A stretch of DNA of 64,000 nt from Winogradskyella sediminis (GCF_003387355.1 NZ_QUNH01000001.1:506023-570022), one strand, 5' to 3'. Positions 35,659 to 44,526 are shown, counted from the first letter of the stretch. Numbers and translations are program-made. The notes: a model not told the origin generated them from the letters alone.

Positions 35659-36786
35659 ATGGACATAACAAAATACATAGAGCTCGTCTTCACCGACTAC
35701 ACCTTACGAACCATCACACTCGGCACAGCCATTTTAGGTGCTGTAACGGGAATGTTAGGTAGTTTTGCCGTACTTAGAAAGCAAAGTTTATTAGGTGACG
35801 CTATTTCTCATGCGGCTTTACCAGGTATTGCTATTGCCTTTTTAATTACAGGTGCAAAGGACAGCAACACCTTATTAATTGGTGCATTAATCAGTGGTTT
35901 AATCGGTACGTTTTGGATTAGAGGCATTGTGACTAAAACCCATTTAAAATCAGATACCGCTTTAGGTTTAATTCTATCCTTATTTTTTGGTTTTGGAATG
36001 CTTCTACTCACTTTTATTCAAAAACAACCCAATGCCAACCAAGCGGGTTTAGACAAGTACCTCTTTGGGCAAGCAGCTACTTTAGTAGAAAGCGACGTAT
36101 GGCTAATGGCTATTATTACAGGTATTTGTTTAATAGTCATGCTCACCTTCTGGAAAGAGTTTAAAATCCTACTTTTTGATGCCGATTACACCAAAACCTT
36201 AGGTTTCAACACCAAATTTATAGATATCCTCATTACAACTTTTATTGTTTTGGCTATTGTACTCGGACTACAAACTGTGGGTGTTGTTTTAATGAGCGCT
36301 ATGCTTTTAGCACCAGCTGCTGCTGCCAGACAATGGACCAATAGTTTATCGGTTATGGTGGTATTAGCCGCCTTATTTGGAGCGTTTTCGGGTGTTTTTG
36401 GTACAGCGATTAGTGCGAGTCAAGATAATTTGTCTACAGGTCCTGTGATTGTTTTGGTAGCTGGTGTTTTTGTGGTGTTTTCATTTATATTTTCACCAAA
36501 TCGCGGTTTACTATTTAAACAAATACGTTTTATCAAAAACCGACGCGACTTAGAACTGCATAAAACACTAGCATTTATGCATCATATTGCCGAAACTCAT
36601 GAAGACATTTCTCACCCACACGCAGTAAAACTTTTAAATAATTTTCAAGGGTACACCCGTTCTACACTTCAAAAGTTAGTAGATAAAAATTACGTTCAAC
36701 TTCATGGCAATATGTGGAGTTTAACCAAAACAGGTTTTGAGGTCGCTTCTAATTTATACACTAAACAATCTACTGAAGATGAGTAA
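35659..36786 (+). CDS. Metal ABC transporter permease with C-terminal winged-helix domain
   Basis: From the start chosen here (MDITKYIELVF) the protein has 375 aa. The first 280 or so are an ABC-3 family permease with eight or more membrane segments (GSFAVLRKQSLLGDAISHAALPGIA, GVVLMSAMLLAPAAAARQW). The last 90 or so residues are soluble and look like a winged helix: TLAFMHHIAETHEDI, FQGYTRSTLQKLVDKNYVQL, WSLTKTGFEVASNLY. An upstream ATG at 35602 lies inside the repeat element and adds a hydrophilic, unconserved stretch, so it was rejected. It overlaps the next permease by 8 bp. Confidence 0.92.
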   Translation: MDITKYIELVFTDYTLRTITLGTAILGAVTGMLGSFAVLRKQSLLGDAISHAALPGIAIAFLITGAKDSNTLLIGALISGLIGTFWIRGIVTKTHLKSDTALGLILSLFFGFGMLLLTFIQKQPNANQAGLDKYLFGQAATLVESDVWLMAIITGICLIVMLTFWKEFKILLFDADYTKTLGFNTKFIDILITTFIVLAIVLGLQTVGVVLMSAMLLAPAAAARQWTNSLSVMVVLAALFGAFSGVFGTAISASQDNLSTGPVIVLVAGVFVVFSFIFSPNRGLLFKQIRFIKNRRDLELHKTLAFMHHIAETHEDISHPHAVKLLNNFQGYTRSTLQKLVDKNYVQLHGNMWSLTKTGFEVASNLYTKQSTEDE

Positions 36787-37939
36787 CGCACAACTAGAAA
36801 TACAACTTATTGCAAGTTTAGTTGCCGTGGCTTGTGCCATTCCTGGGACGTTTTTAGTACTGCGAAAAATGGCAATGATAAGTGATGCCATTAGTCACTC
36901 TATCTTACCTGGTATTGTGATCGGTTTTTTTATTACTCAAGATTTAAATTCGCCTATATTAATTTTGTTGGCCGCTTTAACCGGAATTATTACGGTTGTT
37001 CTAGTCGAATACATTCAGAAAACAGGTTTAGTAAAAGAAGACACTGCTATTGGCTTAGTGTTTCCGGCATTGTTTAGTATCGGTGTCATTCTTATTGCTA
37101 AAAATGCCAATGACGTACATTTAGATGTTGACGCTGTTTTGTTAGGAGAATTAGCCTTTGCTCCATTTGATAGATTACTTATTGGAGGTACAGATGTTGG
37201 TCCAAAATCACTTTGGGTTATCGGTACAATTCTTCTTGTTACAATAGCTTTGCTCATTCTATTTTTTAAAGAATTAAAACTAAGCACGTTCGACAAAGGT
37301 TTAGCGGCTTCCTTAGGGTTTTCTCCAGCGATAATCCATTACGGATTAATGTCAGTATCGTCTATAACTACAGTAGGAGCTTTTGATGCCGTTGGTGCTA
37401 TTTTGGTCGTCGCTTTAATGATTGCACCTGCGGCTGCAGCTTATTTATTGACCACAGATTTAAAGAAAATGCTTGCCTTAGCAATTACTTTTGGAGTTTT
37501 TAGTGCCATTTTGGGGTATTGGGTAGCACATTGGTTAGATGCCTCTATTGCTGGATCCATAACAACCGTTCTTGGATTCGTATTTTTATTAGTGTATTTA
37601 TTTGCACCTTCAAAAGGTATTATTGCTGTGATGTATAGAGAAAAACAGCAACGCACCGAAGTATCACTACTCACATTTCTATTACACCTAAAAAATCATG
37701 ATGAAATTGAAGAACGCCACGTCAATCACCTTAACGAACACATTAACTGGCAAAAAGTACGCTCTAAAACGGTATTAGAATTGGCTTTAAAAAACAATAT
37801 GATTCATATTGAAAATAATATTGTTTCCCTTACTAAAAAGGGCAACAATTTTACCTCTAAGGCTATTAATTATATCATCACTAACGAAGACACTCAAATT
37901 GAAGATATGAAGGATGATTTTTTCTTATTTAGAGGTTAA
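36779..37939 (+). CDS. Second metal ABC transporter permease with C-terminal winged-helix-like domain
   Basis: From MSNAQLEIQLIAS the protein has 386 aa. The ABC-3 permease region includes GTFLVLRKMAMISDAISHSILPGIVIG and GAILVVALMIAPAAAAYLL. A C-terminal soluble region of roughly 90 aa follows (LLTFLLHLKNHDEI, VRSKTVLELALKNNMIHI, IVSLTKKGNNFTSKAINYII) and again resembles a winged helix. The two permeases probably form a heterodimer. The start overlaps the stop of the first permease by 8 bp; the longer ORF start at 36737 lies inside the first gene and was rejected. Confidence 0.92.
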   Translation: MSNAQLEIQLIASLVAVACAIPGTFLVLRKMAMISDAISHSILPGIVIGFFITQDLNSPILILLAALTGIITVVLVEYIQKTGLVKEDTAIGLVFPALFSIGVILIAKNANDVHLDVDAVLLGELAFAPFDRLLIGGTDVGPKSLWVIGTILLVTIALLILFFKELKLSTFDKGLAASLGFSPAIIHYGLMSVSSITTVGAFDAVGAILVVALMIAPAAAAYLLTTDLKKMLALAITFGVFSAILGYWVAHWLDASIAGSITTVLGFVFLLVYLFAPSKGIIAVMYREKQQRTEVSLLTFLLHLKNHDEIEERHVNHLNEHINWQKVRSKTVLELALKNNMIHIENNIVSLTKKGNNFTSKAINYIITNEDTQIEDMKDDFFLFRG

Positions 37940-37956
37940 AACTGAAAGACCTCTAA
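37929..37956 (+). terminator. Hairpin terminator at the end of the metal ABC operon
   Basis: TTAGAGGT and ACCTCTAA form a perfect 8-bp stem around a 12-base loop, followed by GTTTATTT. The stem covers the stop codon of the second permease gene. The T-tract is short, so termination may be partial. Confidence 0.45.
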
Positions 37957-37992
37957 GTTTATTTCGACTCAGATTATTATGTTTGCAAAATT

Positions 37993-38145
37993 ATGATGAA
38001 TCTACTCAACTATCTTACCGGTAAAAACGGATTAATCCTTATAGGATTTGTGGTGTTATGTGTCTTTATTTATAACAAATATAAAACGCAACGTTACTTT
38101 AAACATGTAGAAAAACGCCTTAATGAGAAAGAAAAGAAGAAATAA
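37993..38145 (+). CDS. Small single-pass membrane protein, hypothetical
   Basis: The ORF encodes 50 aa: MMNLLNYLTGKN, one hydrophobic helix (GLILIGFVVLCVFIYNKY) and a basic tail (KTQRYFKHVEKRLNEKEKKK). A -7 box TATGTTTG (37978-37985) lies seven bases upstream of the first ATG, so either ATG would be almost leaderless. The topology and the promoter support a real gene; the function is unknown. Confidence 0.55.
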   Translation: MMNLLNYLTGKNGLILIGFVVLCVFIYNKYKTQRYFKHVEKRLNEKEKKK

Positions 38146-38185
38146 ACTTTTCAAGCCTAATCTACTTTTTCAACATGACGAAGCT

Positions 38186-38974
38186 TTATTTAAACCCTCG
38201 CTCGTTCTGAATGTGCTCATAAGCTTCCTGCACTTGTCTAAATTTTTCTTCTGCTCCTTCCTGATGTTCTTTACCTAAGTGGCCCACACGATCTGGATGG
38301 TATTTTTTAGCCATCGCTCTATACGCTTTTTTCACCTCAGCATCTGAAACGGATTTATCAATTTCTAATATTTTATAAGCATTATCACTACTGTTATAAA
38401 ACATCGCTTTAATACTTTCAAAATCTCTATTGCTAATACCAAGATAACCCGTTATTGTATATACCTGGCGTAATTCATCTTCAGTAACGATACCGTCTGC
38501 TTTAGCAATTCCGAATAAAAAATGAAGCAATTGTAAACGCGATGCATGGTCCATCATTTGCTTAATTTGCAAACACACTTGTCGTGTAGAAATATTTTGT
38601 TTGTTAATACGCTTAAACAACTCAAAAGCTTTATTGGCCCTATCTTTACCGTACATGTTGGTAAATTGGTGACGTACAAAATCTAATTCGCGCTGATCTT
38701 GTTTTCCATCCGCTTTTATAATAATAGATGCCAAAATTAAAAGACTCACTTCAAAATCACCAGACTGTGTTCGTGGTCGAGACGTTCTTTGTCCATAATT
38801 GGGTTGGGTACGGTAAGTATCGCGTTGTCGTCCAGATTGACGATCGCCAATTAAAGGCGTACCGCTATCGGTTAAATTATCGACAAAACTACCTAAAGCC
38901 AATCCTAAAATAGCACCAATTGGGCCACCAAATGACCACCCTAAAGCACCACCAATCCATTTTGCAAAACTCAT
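38186..38974 (-). CDS. TerB-domain J-protein (DjlA-like co-chaperone)
   Basis: The 262-aa protein has an N-terminal Gly-rich hydrophobic segment ([26 protein letters not shown]), a linker rich in Arg, Thr and Gln, and a TerB-like helical domain ([49 protein letters not shown]). A C-terminal J domain has the intact HPD motif ([11 protein letters not shown]). This order is that of DjlA-type co-chaperones, which stimulate DnaK near the membrane. Its partners are not visible here. Confidence 0.92.
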   Translation of the reverse strand: MSFAKWIGGALGWSFGGPIGAILGLALGSFVDNLTDSGTPLIGDRQSGRQRDTYRTQPNYGQRTSRPRTQSGDFEVSLLILASIIIKADGKQDQRELDFVRHQFTNMYGKDRANKAFELFKRINKQNISTRQVCLQIKQMMDHASRLQLLHFLFGIAKADGIVTEDELRQVYTITGYLGISNRDFESIKAMFYNSSDNAYKILEIDKSVSDAEVKKAYRAMAKKYHPDRVGHLGKEHQEGAEEKFRQVQEAYEHIQNERGFK

Positions 38975-39105
38975 ATTTTATTTTTGATTTTCTAAAGCTG
39001 TAAAGATACTATATGTTAGTGGGATGAAAATAGAATTTGTTACGTTTTGTGCGCAACCATTTGTATAAATATCTATCTTATAAGCATAACCAAAACCTTA
39101 ATATC

Positions 39106-39510
39106 ATGAAAACTTATTTTTATTTTCTAGCCTTAATGCTTCTTACACTAAGCTGTAAAAGCGATGACGACGCAGACCAAAATTTAAATCCTACGCTAAT
39201 TGGATCTTGGTCTTTAGTAAATGTTTCTGGCGGTTTTGCTGGTGTTGATGATGATTTTAACGACGGAGTAATTCTGTGGAACTTTACTAATAACCCTTCG
39301 GAGATTACAATTACCAATACTAATACAACTGAGGTAGTACATAGTGGCTACCCTTCTGGAACCTATAGTTATGAAATCGAAACAACCCCTAATGACACCA
39401 TTGTAGTTATTGAGAATACAGATTTGAGAATTATAAGCTTAACCACAAATCAACTCATTTTAGATGAAGGGATGGTTTCTGACGGTTTTCAATATACTTT
39501 TAATAAATAG
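39106..39510 (+). CDS. Lipocalin-like lipoprotein, hypothetical
   Basis: From MKTYFYFLALM the protein has 134 aa, a lipobox LSC (Cys16) and an acidic SDDDADQ linker. The body (LIGSWSLVNVSGGFAG, ILWNFTNNPSEITITN, LRIISLTTNQLILDE) resembles small lipocalin-like domains common in Bacteroidota lipoproteins. The first possible start (TTG at 39037) would put 23 residues before the signal peptide and was rejected. The ligand is unknown. Confidence 0.75.
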   Translation: MKTYFYFLALMLLTLSCKSDDDADQNLNPTLIGSWSLVNVSGGFAGVDDDFNDGVILWNFTNNPSEITITNTNTTEVVHSGYPSGTYSYEIETTPNDTIVVIENTDLRIISLTTNQLILDEGMVSDGFQYTFNK

Positions 39511-39606
39511 TCTTAGTTTTTTTCGACGTTATTAGTACTATTGAAAACCAAAATACCACAATTCAAACTGCTAACTGAAGACTAAGGACTGCCGACATAT
39601 TTTCAT

Positions 39607-39614
39607 TATCTTTG
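39607..39614 (+). promoter_or_regulatory. -7 box upstream of the bacilliredoxin gene
   Basis: TATCTTTG matches TAnnTTTG and lies 33 bases upstream of the ATG at 39648. Confidence 0.5.
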
Positions 39615-39647
39615 CAATTCAAATTAGATTAATTAAAATTTAAAAAT

Positions 39648-40058
39648 ATGTATCCAGCAGAATTAGTAAAACCAATGCGTGAAGATTTAAGCAGCGCAGG
39701 TTTTGAAGAATTACATACGCCAGAAGCTGTAGAAAATGCAATTGCAAAAGAAGGTACAACTTTAGTGGTTGTAAATTCAGTTTGTGGTTGTGCAGCTGCC
39801 AATGCAAGACCAGGAGCGAAATCGAGTTTACAGAACGAAAAAACACCAGACCATACGGTAACTGTTTTTGCAGGTGTAGACAAAGAAGCGGTGAATGCTG
39901 CTAGAGCTCACATGGTTCCTTTTCCTCCAAGTTCGCCTTGTATGGCATTGTTTAAAGATGGGGAATTAGTACATATGTTGGAGCGTCATCATATTGAAGG
40001 AAGACCTGCAGAATTAATTGCAGAGAACCTTAAAGATGCTTACAACGAGTATTGCTAA
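39648..40058 (+). CDS. BrxA/BrxB-type bacilliredoxin (YphP/YqiW family)
   Basis: The 136-aa protein has the family's CGC active site in VVNSVCGCAAANARPG (Cys46, Cys48), then HMVPFPPSSPCMALFKDGELVHMLERHHIEG spread over the C-terminal half. In Firmicutes these proteins remove bacillithiol from oxidised proteins; Bacteroidota members are assumed to do similar thiol reduction. It is monocistronic with a strong terminator behind it. Confidence 0.92.
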   Translation: MYPAELVKPMREDLSSAGFEELHTPEAVENAIAKEGTTLVVVNSVCGCAAANARPGAKSSLQNEKTPDHTVTVFAGVDKEAVNAARAHMVPFPPSSPCMALFKDGELVHMLERHHIEGRPAELIAENLKDAYNEYC

Positions 40059-40087
40059 GCCTAAGATTTTTAAAAACTTATAGATTT

Positions 40088-40115
40088 AAACCACGATTTT
40101 TATCGTGGTTTTTTT
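40088..40115 (+). terminator. Rho-independent terminator after the bacilliredoxin gene
   Basis: AAACCACGAT and ATCGTGGTTT form a perfect 10-bp stem with a TTTT loop, followed by further T residues. Confidence 0.9.
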
Positions 40116-40134
40116 ATTCCTAAACCGCATTGAT

Positions 40135-40142
40135 TACCTTTG
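40135..40142 (+). promoter_or_regulatory. -7 box of the plsC gene, close to the start codon
   Basis: TACCTTTG matches the consensus and ends four bases before the ATG at 40147. This implies a leaderless or nearly leaderless transcript. No TTTG is visible at the -33 spacing. Confidence 0.55.
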
Positions 40143-40146
40143 CCAC

Positions 40147-40884
40147 ATGAGAAAACTACTAGCCTATCCGCTTTCGGTTGTGTTTTATTTATGCTTTGGA
40201 TTAACCTTAGTTGTATTTCATATTATCCAATGGATTAGCTTTAATGCATTTGGTTATAAAGCGCTTAAAATAAGTGTTGATTGGTTGCAGTTTTTTATTA
40301 TGCGCTGTCTTAATCTCTTAGGGACAAGAATTTCTTTTTACAACCCATACCAAATTAGTACAGACCGACCTTTAATCATAGTTTGCAATCATCAAAGTAT
40401 GTTTGACATATCACCAATTATGTGGCATTTGCGCAAACACCACGTAAAATTTGTATCGAAAAAAGAATTAGGCAAAGGTATTCCTAGCGTCTCATATAAC
40501 TTAAGACATGGTGGCTCGGTTTTAATAGACCGAAAAAATCCTAGACAATCCTTATCTGCAATGATGACCTTTGGAGATTATATTGAAAAAACCAAAAGAG
40601 CAGCCGTTATTTTCCCCGAAGGTACACGTAGTAAAACGGGTGTTCCGAGACCATTTAAAACTAAAGGTCTAGAAATGCTGATAAAAAAAGTACCTTCTGC
40701 ACTTATTGTTCCTATCACCGTTAACAACTCTTGGAAAATGTTACGCTACGGTAATTTTCCAATGGGCATAGGAAATCATATGACTTTTACCGTACATAAG
40801 CCCGTAGAAATTATTAACTTTACAGATAAGACCGAATTAATTCAACATGTTGAACAAACTATTGTTGACGGTATAAAAAAGTAA
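40147..40884 (+). CDS. plsC: 1-acyl-sn-glycerol-3-phosphate acyltransferase
   Basis: From MRKLLAYPLS the protein has 245 aa with an N-terminal membrane segment. The acyltransferase motif NHQSMFD (His82, Asp87) and FPEGTRSK are intact. It makes phosphatidic acid from lysophosphatidic acid. The longer ORF from 40105 begins inside the preceding terminator and was rejected. It is followed 17 bp later by an acyl-ACP desaturase gene, a lipid-related pair. Confidence 0.93.
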   Translation: MRKLLAYPLSVVFYLCFGLTLVVFHIIQWISFNAFGYKALKISVDWLQFFIMRCLNLLGTRISFYNPYQISTDRPLIIVCNHQSMFDISPIMWHLRKHHVKFVSKKELGKGIPSVSYNLRHGGSVLIDRKNPRQSLSAMMTFGDYIEKTKRAAVIFPEGTRSKTGVPRPFKTKGLEMLIKKVPSALIVPITVNNSWKMLRYGNFPMGIGNHMTFTVHKPVEIINFTDKTELIQHVEQTIVDGIKK

Positions 40885-40901
40885 CCCTTAAAACGTCTAA
40901 A

Positions 40902-41882
40902 ATGTCGTTAAAAAATGTAAGATTAGAAGTGATGCAACACCTTGAAAAAGATGTTGATGCGCTTATTCAAAAATATTTAATTCCTGTTGAACAAATTTGG
41001 CAACCTACCGATTTTTTGCCAGACTCTACTAAAGATACCTTTTATGAGGATATTAGAGAAATTAGAGAGCTATCTAAAGAACTACCTTATGATTTTTGGG
41101 TGGTTTTAGTTGGTGATATGATTACCGAAGAGGCTTTACCAACTTACGAATCTTGGTTAATGGATGTCGTTGGTGTAGACCAGGTAGAGAATAATGGCTG
41201 GTCTAAATGGGTAAGACAATGGACAGGTGAAGAAAACCGACATGGAGATGTACTTAATAAGTACTTATATCTTTCGGGTCGTGTTAATATGAAAGAAATA
41301 GAAAAAACCACACAACATTTAATTAACGACGGTTTTGATATTGGAACGGACCGCGATCCATATAAAAACTTTGTTTACACAAGCTTCCAAGAATTAGCAA
41401 CTTACATTTCACATAATAGAGTCGCTAAAATTGCCAAGCAAAAAGGCAACAAACGACTTGCTAAAATGTGTAAAATTATTTCTGGAGATGAAATGCGTCA
41501 TCACCATGCCTACTCTGAATTTGTAGAACGTATTTTTGAGATTGATCCGAACCAAATGATGATGGCTTTTTACGATATGATGAAGCGTAAAATTGCGATG
41601 CCAGCACATTTCTTAAGAGAATCTGGTGAAAGTATTGGTACAGCCTTTGAAGAATTTTCTAACACAGCGCAACGTATCGGAGTATACACCTCTAACGATT
41701 ATGTGGATATTTTGCAAAAGTTAATTGACCGTTGGGAATTAGGAAATATAACCGGATTAAATGAGGAAGCTGAAAAAGCCAGAGATTACTTAATGAAATT
41801 ACCTCCTAGAATGTATCGTTTATCTGAACGCATGAAAATTCCGGAAAACTCGTATCAATTTAAATGGGTAGATCCTGTTTAA
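40902..41882 (+). CDS. Acyl-ACP desaturase (soluble di-iron)
   Basis: The 326-aa protein has both di-iron motifs of the plant-type stearoyl-ACP desaturase family: TGEENRHGD (Glu111, His114) and GDEMRHHHAY further on. TSFQELATYISHNRVAK matches a conserved helix. It would introduce a double bond into acyl-ACP, adjusting membrane fluidity. It is in one operon with plsC and an HD-domain gene. Confidence 0.92.
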   Translation: MSLKNVRLEVMQHLEKDVDALIQKYLIPVEQIWQPTDFLPDSTKDTFYEDIREIRELSKELPYDFWVVLVGDMITEEALPTYESWLMDVVGVDQVENNGWSKWVRQWTGEENRHGDVLNKYLYLSGRVNMKEIEKTTQHLINDGFDIGTDRDPYKNFVYTSFQELATYISHNRVAKIAKQKGNKRLAKMCKIISGDEMRHHHAYSEFVERIFEIDPNQMMMAFYDMMKRKIAMPAHFLRESGESIGTAFEEFSNTAQRIGVYTSNDYVDILQKLIDRWELGNITGLNEEAEKARDYLMKLPPRMYRLSERMKIPENSYQFKWVDPV

Positions 41883-41896
41883 AGCCAACATCTCTT

Positions 41897-42556
41897 ATGA
41901 TAACCACCAATCCTTTAATAGCATCAACGATTGCCTTTGTAAAACAAGAGCTTAAAACGGCTGAAGGTGGTCACGATTGGTTCCATACAGAACGCGTTTA
42001 TAAAAACGCCTTGCTAATAGCAACCAAAGAACCCGTAGACCAACTTATTGTAGGTTTAGCAGCCCTATTACACGATATCGCTGATTCTAAATTTTATAAT
42101 GGAGATGAGTCTGTAGGTCCAAAAAAGGCACGAAAATTTCTTTTAGAGAATAATGTAGATAGTACTGTGATTGAACATGTGACTCAAATTATTGAGCACA
42201 TGTCTTTTAAAAATTCATTTGATTTAGAGACATCATTTTCGTCTAAAGAAATGGAGGTTGTTCAAGATGCAGACCGCTTAGATGCTATTGGAGCCATTGG
42301 CATTGCACGCTGTTTTAATTATGGAGGTTTTAAAAATCGCCCGCTTTACAATCCAGACATAAAGCCTAATCTTAAGATGACAAAAGCTGAATATAAAAAC
42401 TCAGAAGCACCAACCATAAATCACTTCTACGAAAAGTTATTGTTACTTAAAGACCAGATGAACACTAAAACAGGCAAACGACTTGCTGAAGAACGCCATA
42501 AGTATATGGAAAGCTTTCTCAATCAGTTCTTAGCAGAATGGGAAGGCAAAAAATAA
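41897..42556 (+). CDS. HD-domain phosphohydrolase
   Basis: From MITTNPLIAS the protein has 219 aa. The HD-domain metal motif is visible as GGHDWFHTERV and LLHDIADSKF, with a later VQDADRLDAIGAIGIAR. These match the YedJ/YpgQ-type HD phosphohydrolases, whose substrates are poorly known nucleotides. An upstream start at 41864 lies in the desaturase gene and was rejected; the chosen ATG is 14 bp after that stop. Confidence 0.88.
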   Translation: MITTNPLIASTIAFVKQELKTAEGGHDWFHTERVYKNALLIATKEPVDQLIVGLAALLHDIADSKFYNGDESVGPKKARKFLLENNVDSTVIEHVTQIIEHMSFKNSFDLETSFSSKEMEVVQDADRLDAIGAIGIARCFNYGGFKNRPLYNPDIKPNLKMTKAEYKNSEAPTINHFYEKLLLLKDQMNTKTGKRLAEERHKYMESFLNQFLAEWEGKK

Positions 42557-42562
42557 ATAGAA

Positions 42563-42748
42563 TTAATTCCCTTTAGCCACCTCTAAGGCTGTTAATTTAT
42601 ATTCAATAACAGCCATTTCTTCTCCATAATGAATGATTTCATCTGCAGATAAATTTGTTTTAGAGTTAACAATATTTAAAATATCTTGGCCTTTTTTAGA
42701 ATAATATTGTATTGCTGTATCAATTTTCTCATCCGTAAGAATAGAATT
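42563..42748 (-). pseudogene. Orphan reading frame without a standard start codon
   Basis: On the minus strand an open frame ends at 42563 and reads SILTDEKIDTAIQYY, later LSADEIIHYGEEMAVIEYKL and TALEVAKGN, with coding-like composition. In frame it is preceded by a stop at the araC 3' end, and no ATG, GTG or TTG occurs before the middle. It looks like the C-terminal part of a small protein whose 5' end has been lost, or it may use a non-canonical start. I recognise no family. Confidence 0.4.
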
Positions 42749-42752
42749 ATAA

Positions 42753-43631
42753 TTATTGCACCATTAACTTTAACTCACTTCTATATTTAGAAGCACTCTT
42801 ACCAGTAAATTCTTTAAACAGTTTATTGAAATGCGAAAAATTATTGAAGCCACACTCAAAACTTACATCCGCAATACTCATCTGACTTTCTGATAGTAGT
42901 TTCGTAGCATGTACAATACGATACTCGTTTACCAATTTAGTAAACGTTTTACCTGTAACTTTTTTAAAGTAACGACAAAACGCCGGAACCGTCATACTTA
43001 CCTTACTAGCAATCTCATCTAAACTAATATGTTCTTGGAAGTTTTGATTGACATGCTTAAAAATAACATCAATCTTAGCACTGTCTTGCGGCTCGGTTTC
43101 AAAAGCAAAGCCGTCTGCATTTAATATTGTATAATCTTCAGATTTTGCTAAACCATGTAATACTTCTAATAAAATGAGGATTTTCTTAAACCCTTCTTTT
43201 TCATTTAATTTTTCAATTTTCTTTCCTAATTTCTGTTTGGTTTTCACACCAAATAAAATACCTTTTTTAGATAGCTCAAACATTTTGTTAATCGCTTCCA
43301 TTTCGGGAATATCAAAAAAACGATCTCCTAAAAATTCTGGTCTAAACTGCACTAATGTCTCTGAACCGTTTACAGTTAAACGATCTGTAAAACCATTATG
43401 AGGCAAATTTGAACCCAACAATAGTAATTGACTATTATTAAAATAAGATAAGTGATTTCCTATATGACGCTTACCCTGACCTTTATTAACATAGACCAAT
43501 TCAATTTCTGGGTGAAAATGCCAAAAGGGTTTCTTTTCACCTTTATAAGAATCTTTTTTGTGCTTACGTACTAATATGGAATTTCCAAAATCAGGACTTA
43601 TTTTTTCTAAAGTAGGTTTTCTTGTATTCAT
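42753..43631 (-). CDS. AraC-family transcriptional regulator with cupin domain
   Basis: The 292-aa protein has an N-terminal cupin (PFWHFHPEIELVYVNKGQGKRHIG, NSQLLLLGSNLPHNGF) and a C-terminal double helix-turn-helix (ISLDEIASKVSMTVPAFCRYFKKVTGKTF; MSIADVSFECGFNNFSHFNKLFKEFTGKSASKYR). It is divergent from a tandem pair of secreted-protein genes that share a 44-bp upstream element, so it may regulate them. A -7 box (TAACTTTG) lies on the minus strand at 43655-43648. The effector is unknown. Confidence 0.9.
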   Translation of the reverse strand: MNTRKPTLEKISPDFGNSILVRKHKKDSYKGEKKPFWHFHPEIELVYVNKGQGKRHIGNHLSYFNNSQLLLLGSNLPHNGFTDRLTVNGSETLVQFRPEFLGDRFFDIPEMEAINKMFELSKKGILFGVKTKQKLGKKIEKLNEKEGFKKILILLEVLHGLAKSEDYTILNADGFAFETEPQDSAKIDVIFKHVNQNFQEHISLDEIASKVSMTVPAFCRYFKKVTGKTFTKLVNEYRIVHATKLLSESQMSIADVSFECGFNNFSHFNKLFKEFTGKSASKYRSELKLMVQ

Positions 43632-43670
43632 AATGCAACAATAAGTACAAAGTTAAATCTATTAAATTTT

Positions 43671-43714
43671 AAAACCTATAGCAGATTATCATTAATATAT
43701 ACCATTTTAACCTA
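43671..43714. repeat. 44-bp upstream element, copy 1
   Basis: This block begins AAAACCTATAGCAGATTA and ends CATTTTAACCTA. It matches 44660-44703 over its whole length with only a few differences. It lies between the divergent araC gene and the first secreted paralogue, about 80 bp before the paralogue's -7 box (TACCTTTG, 43797-43804). It is a candidate AraC-binding region. Confidence 0.6.
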
Positions 43715-43796
43715 ATATAATAATAATATGCCCTATAAAGATAATTATGCATATAAATATGCCAAAATCCATGTTTTTCAGAAGAACTAACCACCA

Positions 43797-43804
43797 TACC
43801 TTTG
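43797..43804 (+). promoter_or_regulatory. -7 box of the first secreted paralogue
   Basis: TACCTTTG matches TAnnTTTG. A TGTTTTTC block lies 23 bp upstream, as in the second copy. The transcript leader would be about 100 nt. Confidence 0.55.
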
Positions 43805-43910
43805 TATTGTGAAATCATTTAAACTGATATAAAAAGTTTGTGACTTAATATTTAAAAAAACATATAGCACAGATTTTACATATTAGTGGTAACCCAAAAA
43901 ATGAAACATT

Positions 43911-44468
43911 ATGAAAACATTATTTAAAAACATGTTAGTATTAGCTGTGATGTTAGGAACATGCACAAGCTACGCCAATGCAACTTTAGAAGTTCTACCT
44001 ACTTTTAATAGTGTGAAGAAAGGAAACTCAATTTCTGTAACAGATGCGTCAGGAAAGATTGTTTTTAGTGGTCTTATAAATTTTAATGGCAATATTAGTC
44101 ACCTCTACGATTTTTCACAATTAAAGGACGGTACCTATATTATAGAAGTTAATAAAGATTTTGAAATTGAAATTAGTACTGTAGAAGTTAAAAACAACAC
44201 AGTTAGTTTCATAAACAAAAGAAGTGAAAAAATCTTTAAACCGGTTTTTAGACTCGAAAACGATAAGCTATTGATTTCTAAAATGGCCTTAGACTATCCA
44301 AAAATGGAAGTTGAACTATACTATGGTAATGAATTAATCCATGCTGAAACTGTAAAAGGTGGTGAAATCCTAAACAGAGTATATCAACTCGACGATACAA
44401 TAAAAGGAGAATATACTGCAGTTGTTAAATCTAACGGTAGAGTCTTCGCGAAAAACTTCAGAATATAA
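43911..44468 (+). CDS. Secreted protein of unknown function, paralogue 1
   Basis: The 185-aa protein has a signal peptide (MKTLFKNMLVLAVMLGTCTSYA) and a beta-rich body with two similar halves: SISVTDASGKIVFSG, LYDFSQLKDGTYIIEVNKDFEIEI, then KMEVELYYGNELIHAE, GEYTAVVKSNGRVFAKNFRI. This resembles the extracellular Ig-like modules seen at the ends of Bacteroidota secreted proteins, but I recognise no named family. A close paralogue follows 405 bp downstream with a copied promoter region, and both probably answer to the divergent AraC regulator. Confidence 0.85.
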   Translation: MKTLFKNMLVLAVMLGTCTSYANATLEVLPTFNSVKKGNSISVTDASGKIVFSGLINFNGNISHLYDFSQLKDGTYIIEVNKDFEIEISTVEVKNNTVSFINKRSEKIFKPVFRLENDKLLISKMALDYPKMEVELYYGNELIHAETVKGGEILNRVYQLDDTIKGEYTAVVKSNGRVFAKNFRI

Positions 44469-44494
44469 ATTTTTGAATTTTAATTGTTAATTTG

Positions 44495-44526
44495 AAAGTG
44501 AGCACTAAACTGCTCACTTTTTTTTT
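44495..44526 (+). terminator. Rho-independent terminator after paralogue 1
   Basis: AAAGTGAGCA and TGCTCACTTT form a perfect 10-bp stem with a 6-base loop, followed by a T-tract. Confidence 0.92.
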
